From Pandoraea capi (GTDB taxonomy: Bacteria > Pseudomonadota > Gammaproteobacteria > Burkholderiales > Burkholderiaceae): a DNA stretch of 64,000 nucleotides. Location: assembly GCF_902459735.1 (NCBI RefSeq), contig NZ_CABPRV010000002.1, positions 682,001 through 746,000 on the forward strand. Reading direction: 5' to 3'. A program made the position numbers and the translations under genes. This document shows positions 23,670 through 33,260 of the stretch, one piece after another. The notes beneath the pieces were generated by a model. It did not search any database. It saw only the letters and a list, made by a program, of their open reading frames with translations, and was not told the origin of the DNA. Each line of letters starts with the position of its first letter. The stretch's first letter is position 1.

Positions 23670-24392
23670 TCAGGCCGGCTTGGCCGTGCCGAGAAATGCC
23701 TCGGCGAGCGCGAAATCCTCGGGATACGTCACCTTGAAGTTGCGCAGACTGCCGCGCACGAGCTTGGGCGCATGGCCGATGCGCTCGATGGCGCTGGCTT
23801 CGTCCGTGACTTCGGCGCCAGCCGCCAGCGCGTCTTCCAGCGCGTGACGCAGCATGCCAAGACGGAACATCTGCGGCGTTTGCGCCTGCCACAGGCCATC
23901 GCGCGACTCGGTGCCCCGAATGGCCGCCAGCCCGCTCTTCTCGACCGGCGACTGCTCACGCTTGAGCGTATCGGCCACCGGCAACGCGAGAATACCGCCG
24001 ACAGGATCGGCGCGCAGTGCACCCACGAGCGTGCGAATCAGCTCGGGCGTGATGCCGGGGCGCGCTGCATCATGCACCAGCACCCAGTCGCTATCCTGCG
24101 CTCCGAACTCGGTGAGCGCCTGAAGGCCGCCCAGCACCGAGGCGTGACGCGACGCCCCGCCGCAGCGACGCACCGCGAAACGCAGCGTGCCGAAGCGCCG
24201 TCCGTCGAAGTGACTGTCGTCCGGCGCCAGCACCAGCACGGTCTTCGCGAACTCGGAGCACGCGTCGAACGCTGCGAGCGCGTAGTGAAGCATGGGACGT
24301 CCGCCGACGGTTCGGTATTGCTTGGGCACGTCGGCCCCGGCGCGTACGCCGGCCCCGGCACACGGGATCACGGCAAAAAGTCGGTCGCTCAC
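23670..24392 (-). CDS. ispD: 2-C-methyl-D-erythritol 4-phosphate cytidylyltransferase IspD
   Basis: A 240-residue IspD, third enzyme of the MEP pathway, joining CTP and methylerythritol phosphate. The nucleotide-binding start [20 protein letters not shown] and [16 protein letters not shown] are typical. The GTG at 24392 fits family N-termini ([13 protein letters not shown]); another in-frame GTG at 24437 adds 15 residues that include a promoter-like A/T block. It is divergent from mfd and followed by ispF. Confidence 0.92.
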   Translation of the reverse strand: MSDRLFAVIPCAGAGVRAGADVPKQYRTVGGRPMLHYALAAFDACSEFAKTVLVLAPDDSHFDGRRFGTLRFAVRRCGGASRHASVLGGLQALTEFGAQDSDWVLVHDAARPGITPELIRTLVGALRADPVGGILALPVADTLKREQSPVEKSGLAAIRGTESRDGLWQAQTPQMFRLGMLRHALEDALAAGAEVTDEASAIERIGHAPKLVRGSLRNFKVTYPEDFALAEAFLGTAKPA

Positions 24393-24425
24393 GATAAAAC
24401 GCAGGTAAGGAGAAAGCAGGGATTT

Positions 24426-24431
24426 TATAAT
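24426..24431 (+). promoter_or_regulatory. Consensus -10 box in the ispD/mfd divergent region
   Basis: TATAAT at 24426-24431 is a perfect sigma70 -10 about 70 bp before the mfd start. The surrounding ATTTTATAATAG block can also serve the leftward ispD promoter. No clear -35 is seen. Confidence 0.45.
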
Positions 24432-24501
24432 AGACACCGACTGTCACGGGGCCCCACGCAAATGGAGCCCCGTGCTTTGCCATTTCTGCAACGTTTTTCC
24501 T

Positions 24502-27500
24502 ATGTCCGCCGCCAACGCCTTATCCCGTAATACCGTGCCTGTGCCGCTCGTGAAAGCGGGACAGCGTTACGCTTTCGCCGGCTCCCACGCGTCAAGCGAC
24601 GCGCTGCTGATCGCCCGCTATTTCGAAGCCAACCGCGAGCGCCTGCCGCTGCTGGCCGTCGTGTGCGCTCAGGCCACCGATGCGCTGCGCCTTCAGCAGG
24701 AGCTCAAGTGGTGCGCCCCGGAAGCCCGTGTGCGTCTGCTCCCCGATTGGGAAACGCTCCCTTACGACACCTTCTCGCCGCACCAGGATCTGGTCTCCGA
24801 GCGTCTCGCCACGCTGCACGATTTGGGCGAGAAGCGCTGCGATATCGTGCTGGTTCCCGCGACCACCGCGCTGTACCGCATGGCCCCGGCGAGCTTCATG
24901 GCCGCCTACACGTTCTTCTTCACGCAAGGCGAACGGCTCGACGAGGCCCGTCTGAAGTCGCAGCTCACGCTCGCCGGCTACGAGCACGTCAGTCAGGTCA
25001 TGCGCCCCGGCGAGTACTGCGTGCGCGGCGGCCTGATCGACCTCTACCCGATGGGCTCGGCCCTGCCGTACCGTCTCGACCTGTTCGACGACACCATCGA
25101 CAGCATTCGCGCCTTCGACCCCGATACGCAGCGCAGTCTGTATCCGGTCAAAGAAGTGCGGTTGCTGCCCGGTCGCGAGTTCCCGTTCGACGAACCCGCC
25201 CGCACCGCCTTCCGTGGCCGCTGGCGCGAAGTCTTCGAGGGCGACCCGAGCCGCAGCCCGATCTACAAGGACATCGGCAGCGGCGTGCCCTCCGCCGGGA
25301 TCGAGTACTACCTGCCGCTGTTCTTCGAAGAGACGGCAACGCTTTTCCACTACCTGCCGGCCGATGCCCAACTCGTGTTCGTCGGGGATCTGGACACGGC
25401 GATCCATCGTTTCTGGAACGACACGCGTCAGCGCTACAACTTCCTGTCGCACGATCGTGAGCGTCCGGTGCTGCCGCCCGAACAACTGTTCCTGCTCGAT
25501 CAGGACTTTTTCGCGCTCGCCAAGCCGTTCGCACGCCTCACGCTCCCCACGCCGGGCGATGGCAGTTGGGCCATCCCCCTGCCCTCGCTGGCCATCAACC
25601 GCCGCGCCGACGACCCGCTCGCCGCCCTGCGCGCGTACCTGGCGCGCACGCCCGCTCGCGTGCTGCTGTGTGCCGACTCGGCCGGTCGCCGCGAGACGCT
25701 GCTGCAACTGCTGCACGACAACGACCTGCGTCCGGCGAGCGTCGAATCGTTCGAAGACTTTCTGACGTCGGACAAGCGCTTCTGCATCGGTGTCGCGCCG
25801 CTGGCCGCCGGCTTCCTGCTGCCGACCGAAGACCTGGCGTTCGTCACCGAGAACGAGTTGTACGAGGGCCTTGCGCGCCGCGCAGGCAAGCGTCGTCAGG
25901 AACAGGCGACGTCCGTCGACTCGATGGTCCGCGATCTCGCCGAACTGAAGGTGGGTGATCCGGTCGTGCACAGCCAGCACGGCATCGGACGCTATCAAGG
26001 CCTCGTCAGCATGGATCTCGGCGAAGGCGAAACCGAGTTCCTGCATCTCGAATACTCGGGCGACAGCAAGCTGTACGTGCCGGTCTCGCAACTGCATCTC
26101 ATCTCGCGCTACAGCGGCTCGGACCCCGACACGGCACCGCTGCACTCGCTGGGTTCGGGACAATGGGAAAAGGCCAAACGCAAGGCCGCCCAACAGATTC
26201 GCGACACTGCCGCCGAATTGCTCAATCTCTATGCACGCCGGGCTGCGCGTTCGGGCTACGCCTTCGAGCTGTCGCCGCGCGATTACGAGAAGTTCGCGGA
26301 CAGCTTCGGCTTCGAAGAAACGCCGGATCAGGCCGCGGCCATCGCTGCCGTGATGGGCGACATGACGAGCGGCCGCCCGATGGACCGTCTGGTGTGCGGG
26401 GACGTCGGCTTCGGCAAGACCGAAGTCGCCCTGCGCGCGGCCTTCATCGCCGTGCTCGACGGCAAGCAGGTCGCCATCCTCGCGCCGACCACCCTGCTCG
26501 CCGAGCAACACGCCCAGACCTTCTCCGACCGCTTTGCCGACTGGCCGGTGCGCATTGCCGAACTCTCGCGCTTCAAGACCACGAAGGAAGTGAACGCCAG
26601 CGTGAAGGCCATCAACGAGGGGCAGGTCGACATCGTCATCGGCACGCACAAGCTGCTCTCGAACGACATCCAGTTCCAGCGGCTCGGCCTCGTGATCATC
26701 GACGAAGAGCACCGCTTCGGTGTGCGTCAGAAAGAGGCACTCAAAGCGCTACGCGCCGAAGTGGACATGCTCACGCTTACCGCCACGCCGATCCCGCGTA
26801 CGCTCGGCATGGCGCTCGAAGGGCTGCGCGACTTCTCGGTAATCGCGACTGCCCCGCAGAAACGTCTCGCGATCAAGACGTTCGTGCGACGCGAGGAAGA
26901 CGGCGTGATCCGCGAAGCCATGCTGCGTGAACTCAAGCGCGGCGGGCAGGTGTACTTCCTTCATAACGAAGTGGAGACGATCGAGAATCGCAAGGCGCAA
27001 CTCGAAGCGCTGGTGCCGGAAGCACGCATCGTCGTCGCGCACGGCCAGATGCATGAGCGCGACCTCGAACGCGTGATGCGCGACTTCGTGACCCAGCGCG
27101 CCAACGTGCTGCTGTGTACGACCATCATCGAGACCGGTATCGACGTGCCGACCGCCAACACGATCCTGATGCACCGCGCCGACAAGTTCGGTCTCGCGCA
27201 GTTGCACCAGTTGCGTGGGCGCGTCGGCCGCTCGCATCACCAGGCTTATGCCTATCTGCTCGTGCACGATCCCAAGTCGCTCACCAAGCAGGCGCAGCGA
27301 CGCCTCGAAGCCATTCAGCAAATGGAAGAACTGGGGGCGGGCTTCTACCTCGCGATGCACGATCTGGAAATTCGCGGCGCGGGCGAAGTGCTGGGCGACA
27401 AGCAGTCGGGCGAGATCCATGAGATCGGCTTCCAGCTCTACACCGATATGCTGGCCGATGCCGTAAGCGCACTGAAGGCGGGACGCGAGCCCGACCTCAC

Positions 27501-27966
27501 GGCCCCGCTCGCCGCCACCACGGAAATCAACCTGCACGTGCCCGCCATCCTGCCGAGCGACTATTGCGGAGATGTTCAGGAACGCCTCTCGCTGTACAAG
27601 CGGCTGGCCAACGGCACGCATACCGACGCCATCGACACGATTCAGGAAGAACTCGTCGACCGCTTCGGCAAGCTGCCGCAGCAAGCGCAGGCCCTCATCG
27701 AAACGCACCGCCTGCGTCTGCTCGCCAAGCCGCTGGGCATCATCAAGATCGACGCCAGCGAGGAGGCCATCGCGCTGCAATTCGAACCGACGCCCGCTGT
27801 CGATCCGATGCGCATCATCGAACTCGTGCAGAAGCATCGTCACATCAAGCTCGCCGGTCAGGACAAGCTGCGCATCGAAGTCAAGCATGCGCAACTGACC
27901 GACCGCGTGCGTGCGATCAAGGAGACGCTGCGCGCCCTCGGTTCACCGGGAGCGAAGGCGGCTTGA
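24502..27966 (+). CDS. mfd: Transcription-repair coupling factor Mfd
   Basis: A 1154-residue Mfd that displaces stalled RNA polymerase and recruits UvrA. The order is the UvrB-homology region (LLPDWETLPYDTFSPHQDLV and the GEYCVRGGLIDLYP segment), the RNA-polymerase-interaction domain (DPVVHSQHGIGRYQG), and then the RecG-like translocase. The translocase has Walker A CGDVGFGKTEVALRA (about residue 632), DEEH (about 733), the motif-III TATPIPRT, and motif VI QLRGRVGRSHHQAYAYLL. The C-terminal TRCF domain is complete. The ATG at 24502 (MSAANALSR) was chosen over 24472. Length matches E. coli Mfd (1148). Confidence 0.96.
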   Translation: MSAANALSRNTVPVPLVKAGQRYAFAGSHASSDALLIARYFEANRERLPLLAVVCAQATDALRLQQELKWCAPEARVRLLPDWETLPYDTFSPHQDLVSERLATLHDLGEKRCDIVLVPATTALYRMAPASFMAAYTFFFTQGERLDEARLKSQLTLAGYEHVSQVMRPGEYCVRGGLIDLYPMGSALPYRLDLFDDTIDSIRAFDPDTQRSLYPVKEVRLLPGREFPFDEPARTAFRGRWREVFEGDPSRSPIYKDIGSGVPSAGIEYYLPLFFEETATLFHYLPADAQLVFVGDLDTAIHRFWNDTRQRYNFLSHDRERPVLPPEQLFLLDQDFFALAKPFARLTLPTPGDGSWAIPLPSLAINRRADDPLAALRAYLARTPARVLLCADSAGRRETLLQLLHDNDLRPASVESFEDFLTSDKRFCIGVAPLAAGFLLPTEDLAFVTENELYEGLARRAGKRRQEQATSVDSMVRDLAELKVGDPVVHSQHGIGRYQGLVSMDLGEGETEFLHLEYSGDSKLYVPVSQLHLISRYSGSDPDTAPLHSLGSGQWEKAKRKAAQQIRDTAAELLNLYARRAARSGYAFELSPRDYEKFADSFGFEETPDQAAAIAAVMGDMTSGRPMDRLVCGDVGFGKTEVALRAAFIAVLDGKQVAILAPTTLLAEQHAQTFSDRFADWPVRIAELSRFKTTKEVNASVKAINEGQVDIVIGTHKLLSNDIQFQRLGLVIIDEEHRFGVRQKEALKALRAEVDMLTLTATPIPRTLGMALEGLRDFSVIATAPQKRLAIKTFVRREEDGVIREAMLRELKRGGQVYFLHNEVETIENRKAQLEALVPEARIVVAHGQMHERDLERVMRDFVTQRANVLLCTTIIETGIDVPTANTILMHRADKFGLAQLHQLRGRVGRSHHQAYAYLLVHDPKSLTKQAQRRLEAIQQMEELGAGFYLAMHDLEIRGAGEVLGDKQSGEIHEIGFQLYTDMLADAVSALKAGREPDLTAPLAATTEINLHVPAILPSDYCGDVQERLSLYKRLANGTHTDAIDTIQEELVDRFGKLPQQAQALIETHRLRLLAKPLGIIKIDASEEAIALQFEPTPAVDPMRIIELVQKHRHIKLAGQDKLRIEVKHAQLTDRVRAIKETLRALGSPGAKAA

Positions 27967-28311
27967 GGCTCGAGACGTGAGGCCGGATCGCCCGACATGC
28001 CTACCGATGCCCTGCACACGAGCACGCCGCGCGGCGTGCTCGTGTGTCGCGAAACATCACCATGAAGCGGCAATAAAACCGGCAAGAAGTCGTGTGCAGT
28101 GCAGCAATTCCTGATCTTCCCGCGTTCCCGCGCGTCCGGGCAAACCCGCGCCCGGCGTGCCTTTTCCTAGGACTTTCCCCGTCCTTTCCCGCGAGGCAAG
28201 AATGGTTGTTCACACAACCTTTTACCTCTAAATTATTTTTGAGTAACATTTCCCCGTAGCAATACGTAAGAGACGTATTACACGTATGACGAAAGATTCC
28301 CGGAGATTCGA
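27967..28311. other. mfd-argE intergenic region
   Basis: About 345 bp without a gene. It holds the 32-bp palindrome at 28015-28046. Near the argE end there is an A/T-rich segment and the inverted repeat AATACGT (28261-28267)/ACGTATT (28273-28279), with a 5-bp spacer, a candidate operator about 35 bp before the argE start. Confidence 0.5.
28015..28046. terminator. 32-bp perfect palindrome downstream of mfd
   Basis: CACACGAGCACGCCGC (28015-28030) is followed at once by its exact complement GCGGCGTGCTCGTGTG (28031-28046). It starts about 50 bp after the mfd stop and would fold into a very stable hairpin. There is no T-run, so it may be a 3'-end structure, a Rho-dependent end, or a protein-binding site. 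Confidence 0.6.
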
Positions 28312-29526
28312 ATGACAAGCGCTTCCCAAGCTATCGCACCGCAGGCCACCCACGAGGCCCAACCGGCATCGGTCGACTGGATCACGAAGCTGGTCAGCAT
28401 CGACACCACGAGCCGCGAATCGAACCTCGGCCTGATCGAGACGGTGCGCGACAGTCTCAAACACGCCGGTGTCGAGCCGTGGCTGTCTTATGACGCCACC
28501 AAACGCAAGGCCAACCTGTTCGTCACGCTGCCGGCGGCAGACGGCAACACCCAGGGCGGCATCGTCCTCTCGGGCCACACCGATGTCGTGCCGGTCGACG
28601 GCCAGGCTTGGGACACCGATCCGTTCAAGCCCGTCATTCGCGACGGCAATCTGTACGGCCGCGGCACGTGCGACATGAAGGGCTTCATCGGCTCGGTCAT
28701 GACGATGCTGCCGGAGATGCGCGACGCCAGGCTCAAGACGCCGTTCCACTTCGCCTTTTCGTACGACGAAGAAATCGGCTGCGTGGGCGCACCGGTGATG
28801 CTCGCCGAGTTGCGTGAGCGCGGTATCCGCCCGGACGGCTGTATCGTCGGCGAGCCGACCAGCATGCGCGTGATCGTCGCGCACAAGGGCATCAACGCCT
28901 ACCAGTGCTGCGTGCGCGGCCATGCGGCGCACTCGTCGCTCACGCCGAAGGGCTCGAACGCCATCGAATACGCAGCGCGTCTGATCTGCTACATCCGCGA
29001 TCTGGCCGATCACTTCAAGCAGAACGGTCCGTTCGACGAACTGTTCGACGTGCCGTTCACCACGGCACAGACGGGCACGATCTCGGGCGGCATCGCCCTG
29101 AACACGATTCCGGCGCTGTGCGAATTCGTCTTCGAATACCGCAACCTGCCGGGCGTGGATGCGGAAGGCATCTTCCAGCGTATTCAGGATTACGCCGTCA
29201 ACGAGCTGGTGCCGAAGATGCAGAAGGAGCATCCGAACGCCGGCATCGAGTTCAAGAAGGTCGCCGCCGCACCTGCGCTGGACGCCTCGGAGCAGGACGC
29301 CATCACTCAACTGGTGCGCGCCCTGACCAAAGACACCGACAAGCGCAAGGTGGCGTACGGCACCGAAGCCGGGCAGTTCCAACTGGCCGGTGTGCCGTCG
29401 ATCGTGTGCGGCCCGGGCAACATCGAACAGGCGCACAAGCCCAACGAATTCGTCTCGCTCGAACAGATCGCCCAGTGCGAATCGTTCCTGCGCAAGCTGA
29501 TTCGCAGCAACACCGTCGGCGCCTGA
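28312..29526 (+). CDS. argE: Acetylornithine deacetylase (M20 peptidase family)
   Basis: A 404-residue zinc amidohydrolase of the M20 family, closest to acetylornithine deacetylase. Metal ligands and catalytic residues are in LSGHTDVVPVDG (His), GTCDMKGF (Asp) and FSYDEEIGCVGA (Glu pair). The dimerisation lid contains VRGHAAHSSLTPKGSNAIEY, and the final ligand His is in NIEQAHKPNEFVSLEQI. It would release ornithine from N-acetylornithine. The next gene is an MHS transporter 256 bp away, so it may instead act on a related N-acyl amino acid. The start ATG follows GGAG. Confidence 0.88.
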   Translation: MTSASQAIAPQATHEAQPASVDWITKLVSIDTTSRESNLGLIETVRDSLKHAGVEPWLSYDATKRKANLFVTLPAADGNTQGGIVLSGHTDVVPVDGQAWDTDPFKPVIRDGNLYGRGTCDMKGFIGSVMTMLPEMRDARLKTPFHFAFSYDEEIGCVGAPVMLAELRERGIRPDGCIVGEPTSMRVIVAHKGINAYQCCVRGHAAHSSLTPKGSNAIEYAARLICYIRDLADHFKQNGPFDELFDVPFTTAQTGTISGGIALNTIPALCEFVFEYRNLPGVDAEGIFQRIQDYAVNELVPKMQKEHPNAGIEFKKVAAAPALDASEQDAITQLVRALTKDTDKRKVAYGTEAGQFQLAGVPSIVCGPGNIEQAHKPNEFVSLEQIAQCESFLRKLIRSNTVGA

Positions 29527-29606
29527 TCGTGACGACCGTGACGTCTGTGACGTCCGGCCTGACTTGATCCGGACCGGACGCTCTCGTGACGTGACGAAAC
29601 CCTCTG

Positions 29607-29638
29607 CGGGCCGTATTCCGTTTGCCGGATGCGGCCCG
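29607..29638 (+). terminator. Weak terminator candidate after argE
   Basis: CGGGCCG (29607-29613) pairs with CGGCCCG (29632-29638), with an inner CCG/CGG pair. There is no T-run. It may separate argE from the transporter unit. Confidence 0.3.
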
Positions 29639-29782
29639 TTGCCTTCGCGGCAGCAAGTGCTTTACCGGATTCACCCGCAACATCGGCATTCCGCAGTACC
29701 AGACGCCTCAACAAAGGCGCACAGGACATTCATCCGCAAGATAACAAGCACATACGTCTGACAGGTTCTGGAGATCTCGCCA

Positions 29783-31069
29783 ATGAGCGCAAGCGCATCC
29801 CCCAACGCGGCGGCACCCCTCGCCCGCACTTCCCCGCACGCCTGGCGTGTGATCGTATCGGCCTCGATCGGTAACGCGCTCGAATGGTTCGATCTGGTGG
29901 TGTACGGCTTTTTCGCCGTGACCATCGCCAAGCTGTTCTTCCCGACGGGCAACGATACGGTCTCCCTGCTGCTCACGCTGGGCACGTTCGGTGTGTCGTT
30001 CTTCATGCGTCCGCTGGGCGCCATCGTGATCGGCGCCTACGCCGACCGCGCAGGACGCAAGGCTGCGCTCACGCTGTCGATTCTGCTGATGATGGTCGGC
30101 ACGCTGCTCATCGCGCTCATGCCGACGTACTCGACCATCGGCGTGCTCGCGCCGGTGGGCATCGTGATCGCCCGCATGGTGCAGGGCTTTTCGGCCGGCG
30201 GCGAGTTCGGTAGCGCGACGGCATTCCTGGCCGAGCATGCGCCGCAGCGCCGTGGCTTCTTCTCCAGTTGGCAGGTCGCCTCGCAAGGCCTGACCACGCT
30301 GCTGGCCGCCGGTTTCGGCGCGCTGCTCACCGGCAACCTGTCGGCTGAAGCCATGGCGTCGTGGGGCTGGCGCGTACCGTTCTTCTTCGGTCTGCTCATC
30401 GGCCCGGTGGCGTACTACATCCGCCGCCGTCTGGACGAGACGCCCGAATTCCTCGACATCGAGCCGACGCAAAGCCCGCTGCGCGACACGTTCGCCAGCC
30501 AGAAGGAACGCCTGCTGCTCGCCATTGGCGTGGTCGTGATGGCGACCGTCGCCACGTACCTCGTGCTCTACATGCCGACGTACGCCGTCAAGCAACTGGG
30601 CCTGCCGTCGTCGGCCGCCTTCTCGGCCGTGCTGCTCACGGGCGTGGTGCAGTTGATCGTGGCGCCGATCGTCGGTCACTGGTCGGATACGCACGGTCGC
30701 ATCAAGCCGATGCTCGCCGCTGCCGTGGCGCTGCTGGTGCTCGTCTATCCGATGTTCCGCCTCCTCGACGCGAACCCGACGTTCGGCTCGTTGATGGTGT
30801 TCCAGATCGTGCTGGGCCTGTTGATGACGACGTACTTCGGCGCGCTGCCCGCCCTGCTCACGGAGCTGTTCCCGGTGCAAGTGCGCACGACTGGCCTCTC
30901 GCTGGGCTACAACATCGCCGCGACCGTGTTCGGCGGCTTCGCACCGTTTATCATCACGTGGTTGATCGGCGCAACGGGCAACAAGCTCGCCCCGAGCTTC
31001 TACCTGATCTTCGCCGCGATCATCAGCATTACCGCGCTCCTGCGCAGCCGCAAGCTCGGCCTGCGCTGA
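29783..31069 (+). CDS. MHS-family metabolite:H+ symporter
   Basis: A 428-residue 12-helix MFS permease of the metabolite:H+ symporter group (citrate, alpha-ketoglutarate, proline/betaine carriers). The N-terminus has the family signature SIGNALEWFDLVVYGFFA, followed by FFMRPLGAIVIGAYADRAGR and GFSAGGEFGSATAFLAEHAP. A later motif is ELFPVQVRTTGLSLGYNIA. It sits at the head of a unit with a dehydratase and an ornithine cyclodeaminase-family gene (120 bp, then 16 bp), so an amino acid or organic acid is the probable cargo. Confidence 0.88.
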   Translation: MSASASPNAAAPLARTSPHAWRVIVSASIGNALEWFDLVVYGFFAVTIAKLFFPTGNDTVSLLLTLGTFGVSFFMRPLGAIVIGAYADRAGRKAALTLSILLMMVGTLLIALMPTYSTIGVLAPVGIVIARMVQGFSAGGEFGSATAFLAEHAPQRRGFFSSWQVASQGLTTLLAAGFGALLTGNLSAEAMASWGWRVPFFFGLLIGPVAYYIRRRLDETPEFLDIEPTQSPLRDTFASQKERLLLAIGVVVMATVATYLVLYMPTYAVKQLGLPSSAAFSAVLLTGVVQLIVAPIVGHWSDTHGRIKPMLAAAVALLVLVYPMFRLLDANPTFGSLMVFQIVLGLLMTTYFGALPALLTELFPVQVRTTGLSLGYNIAATVFGGFAPFIITWLIGATGNKLAPSFYLIFAAIISITALLRSRKLGLR

Positions 31070-31189
31070 GTCTTGCCTTCCGGGCAGTGCATGGGGTCGC
31101 CCCCGCCCTGCCCGGCATTACACGCGCATTTGCCTCGCATTCGCCTCACAATTGCCACGCATTTGCCAAATTACGGAGACACAGTCCAA

Positions 31190-32218
31190 GTGACGCAATC
31201 GACCCCCGAGCTGCACGCCGAGACCATCGACGGCCAACCGGTTCCGACGAAAGACGCCATCGCCGCGCTGCATGAGACGCTCAAGCCCTACGCGCGCCAG
31301 ACCCCGGTCTTCACGCGCCACGACTTCCCCACGCTCGGCAACACCGAGATAACGTTCAAGTACGAGTTGCTGCAGGCGTCGGGCACGTTCAAGGCCCGCG
31401 GCGCGTTCTCGAACCTGCTCTCGCTCGACGACGCCCAACGCAAGGCGGGTGTCACGTGCGTGTCCGCCGGCAACCATGCAGTGGCCGTCGCCTACGCGGC
31501 ACAAGCCATGGGCGTCGGTGCCAAGACGGTCATGCTCAAGACCGCCAGCCCGGCGCGTTCGTCGCTGTGCCGTGAGTACGGCGCGGACCTGATTCTGGCG
31601 GAGAACGTCCACGAGGCGTTCGATATCGTCAAGCGGGTGGAACAGGAGGAAGGCCGCTATTTCGTGCATCCGTTCAACGGCTATCGCACGATTCTCGGCA
31701 CCGCCACGCTCGGTTACGAATGGATGCAACAAGCCCCGAATCTCGATGCGGTGATCGTGCCCATCGGCGGTGGTGGACTGATCGCCGGCGTGGCCACTGC
31801 AATCAAACTGTTTGCCCCGCATGTGAAGGTGTACGGCGTGGAGCCGGCCGGCGCCGACGCCATGGCGCAGAGCTTCGCGCAAGGCGGCCCGATCAAGATG
31901 GGCCCGATGACAGGCATTGCCGATAGCCTGATGGCCCCGCATACCGAGCTGTACGGCTACACCCTGTGCCGCCGTCATATCGACGAACTGGTGACCGTCA
32001 CGGACGATCAGATGCGCGCCGGCATGCTCACGCTGTTCCGTCAGTTGAAGCTGGCCGTGGAACCGGCATGTGCTGCGGCAACCGCAGCGCTGATGGGCCC
32101 GCTGCGCGACAAGCTCATGGGCAAACGCGTGGGCGTGCTGCTGTGCGGGACGAATACCGACACGGCAACGTTCAACCGTCACATCGAAGCGGCCCTTGCC
32201 GCCGAAGCCAACGGCTGA
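31190..32218 (+). CDS. PLP-dependent threonine/serine dehydratase-like enzyme
   Basis: A 342-residue fold-type II PLP enzyme. The Schiff-base lysine is in ASGTFKARGAFSNL and the substrate-carboxylate loop is VSAGNHAVAVAYAAQ. The phosphate-binding glycine loop is VPIGGGGLIAGVA. It lacks the C-terminal ACT regulatory domain of biosynthetic IlvA, so it is a catabolic or specialised dehydratase, such as threonine, serine or hydroxyaspartate dehydratase or EutB. The GTG at 31190 (VTQSTPELH) has GGAG about 11 bases upstream; the frame stays open to 31073 but that part is not protein-like. An ornithine cyclodeaminase-family gene follows after 16 bp. Confidence 0.85.
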   Translation: MTQSTPELHAETIDGQPVPTKDAIAALHETLKPYARQTPVFTRHDFPTLGNTEITFKYELLQASGTFKARGAFSNLLSLDDAQRKAGVTCVSAGNHAVAVAYAAQAMGVGAKTVMLKTASPARSSLCREYGADLILAENVHEAFDIVKRVEQEEGRYFVHPFNGYRTILGTATLGYEWMQQAPNLDAVIVPIGGGGLIAGVATAIKLFAPHVKVYGVEPAGADAMAQSFAQGGPIKMGPMTGIADSLMAPHTELYGYTLCRRHIDELVTVTDDQMRAGMLTLFRQLKLAVEPACAAATAALMGPLRDKLMGKRVGVLLCGTNTDTATFNRHIEAALAAEANG

Positions 32219-32234
32219 CGATCCAGGATTTCGC

Positions 32235-33260
32235 ATGTCCACCTCCGCTTTCTCGCCGCCCGTCCTGCTGCTCGACGCCACCCAGATCGCCGCGCTGATG
32301 CCCGTCGCCGATGCGGTTTCCGTGATGTCCGACATGTTCGGCGCCCTCGCACGTGAGCAGATTCACCTGCCGCTACGTCAGATCATCCGCCCGCCGGAGG
32401 CGCTCGGCGCCAAGGGACTGCTGGGGATGATGCCCGCGTTTCTCGGCAGCGGCGCCGGGGCAATGCCCGTCTACGGGGCAAAGGTCGGCACATTCTTCCC
32501 GGGTAACAGCACGCTCGGCAAAGACCCGCATCAGGGATGCGTGCTGCTGATGAGCGGCGAGACGGGCGAACTGCTCGCCGTGATGAACGCCGCGGAGATC
32601 ACCGGCATTCGCACGGCGGCCGTCACGGGGCTCGCGACACGCCTGCTCGCCCGTCACGATGCCTCGCGACTCGCGCTCGTCGGCGCTGGCCATCAGGCGC
32701 ACTGGCACCTCGCGGCGCTCGCGGCGGCGCGGCCGCTCCAGCACGTTCGCGTCGCCAGTCGATCGCTTGCCACGGCGCAAGCTTTTGTCGACAAGGAACA
32801 ACCCAACTACGCGTTCCGCCTCGAAGCGGCCCCAAGCGTGGAAGCGGCGGTGTGCGATGCCGACATCGTGGTCACGGTGACGAATTCGACCGACCCGGTA
32901 CTGCGCGCCGAATGGATTGCGCCCGGCACGCACGTAAATCTGGTCGGCAGCAGCACGCCGCGCCATCGCGAAGCGGACACGATGCTCATGGCGCGCGCGC
33001 AACTGTTCGTCGACCGCCGGGAGTCGACCGTCAACGAATCGGGCGATTATCTGGCCGCCGCTGCCGAGGGCCGCATCGGCCCGGAGGATCTGCTCGCGGA
33101 ACTCGGTGAACTGGTGATCCGCACCCATTCGGGGCGGACCGACGCCGAGGCCGTCACGCTCTTCAAATCGCTCGGCATGGGCGCTCAGGACGTGGCATTG
33201 GCGGCCGCGCTTTACCAACGCGCACAAGCGGCGAATACCGGCACGCGCGCCAGCCTCTAA
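32235..33260 (+). CDS. Ornithine cyclodeaminase/mu-crystallin family protein
   Basis: A 341-residue NAD(P)-binding protein of the ornithine cyclodeaminase family. The Rossmann motif is LALVGAGHQAHWHLAALAAA, preceded by the substrate region GAKVGTFFPGNSTLGKDPH, in which the conserved Lys contacts the carboxylate. Members include ornithine cyclodeaminase, alanine dehydrogenase, ketimine reductase and the iminosuccinate reductase of the beta-hydroxyaspartate cycle. It sits 16 bp after a PLP dehydratase, which suggests it reduces or traps an imine made by that enzyme. The start MSTSAFSPPV was chosen over 32196. Confidence 0.85.
   Translation: MSTSAFSPPVLLLDATQIAALMPVADAVSVMSDMFGALAREQIHLPLRQIIRPPEALGAKGLLGMMPAFLGSGAGAMPVYGAKVGTFFPGNSTLGKDPHQGCVLLMSGETGELLAVMNAAEITGIRTAAVTGLATRLLARHDASRLALVGAGHQAHWHLAALAAARPLQHVRVASRSLATAQAFVDKEQPNYAFRLEAAPSVEAAVCDADIVVTVTNSTDPVLRAEWIAPGTHVNLVGSSTPRHREADTMLMARAQLFVDRRESTVNESGDYLAAAAEGRIGPEDLLAELGELVIRTHSGRTDAEAVTLFKSLGMGAQDVALAAALYQRAQAANTGTRASL

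Noticed and set aside
24592-26712. Long open frame (706 codons) on the minus strand opposite mfd
   Set aside because: It lies wholly antisense to a clear Mfd protein, has low-complexity Arg/Gly/Val-rich content and no homology. It is a by-product of GC-rich codon use.
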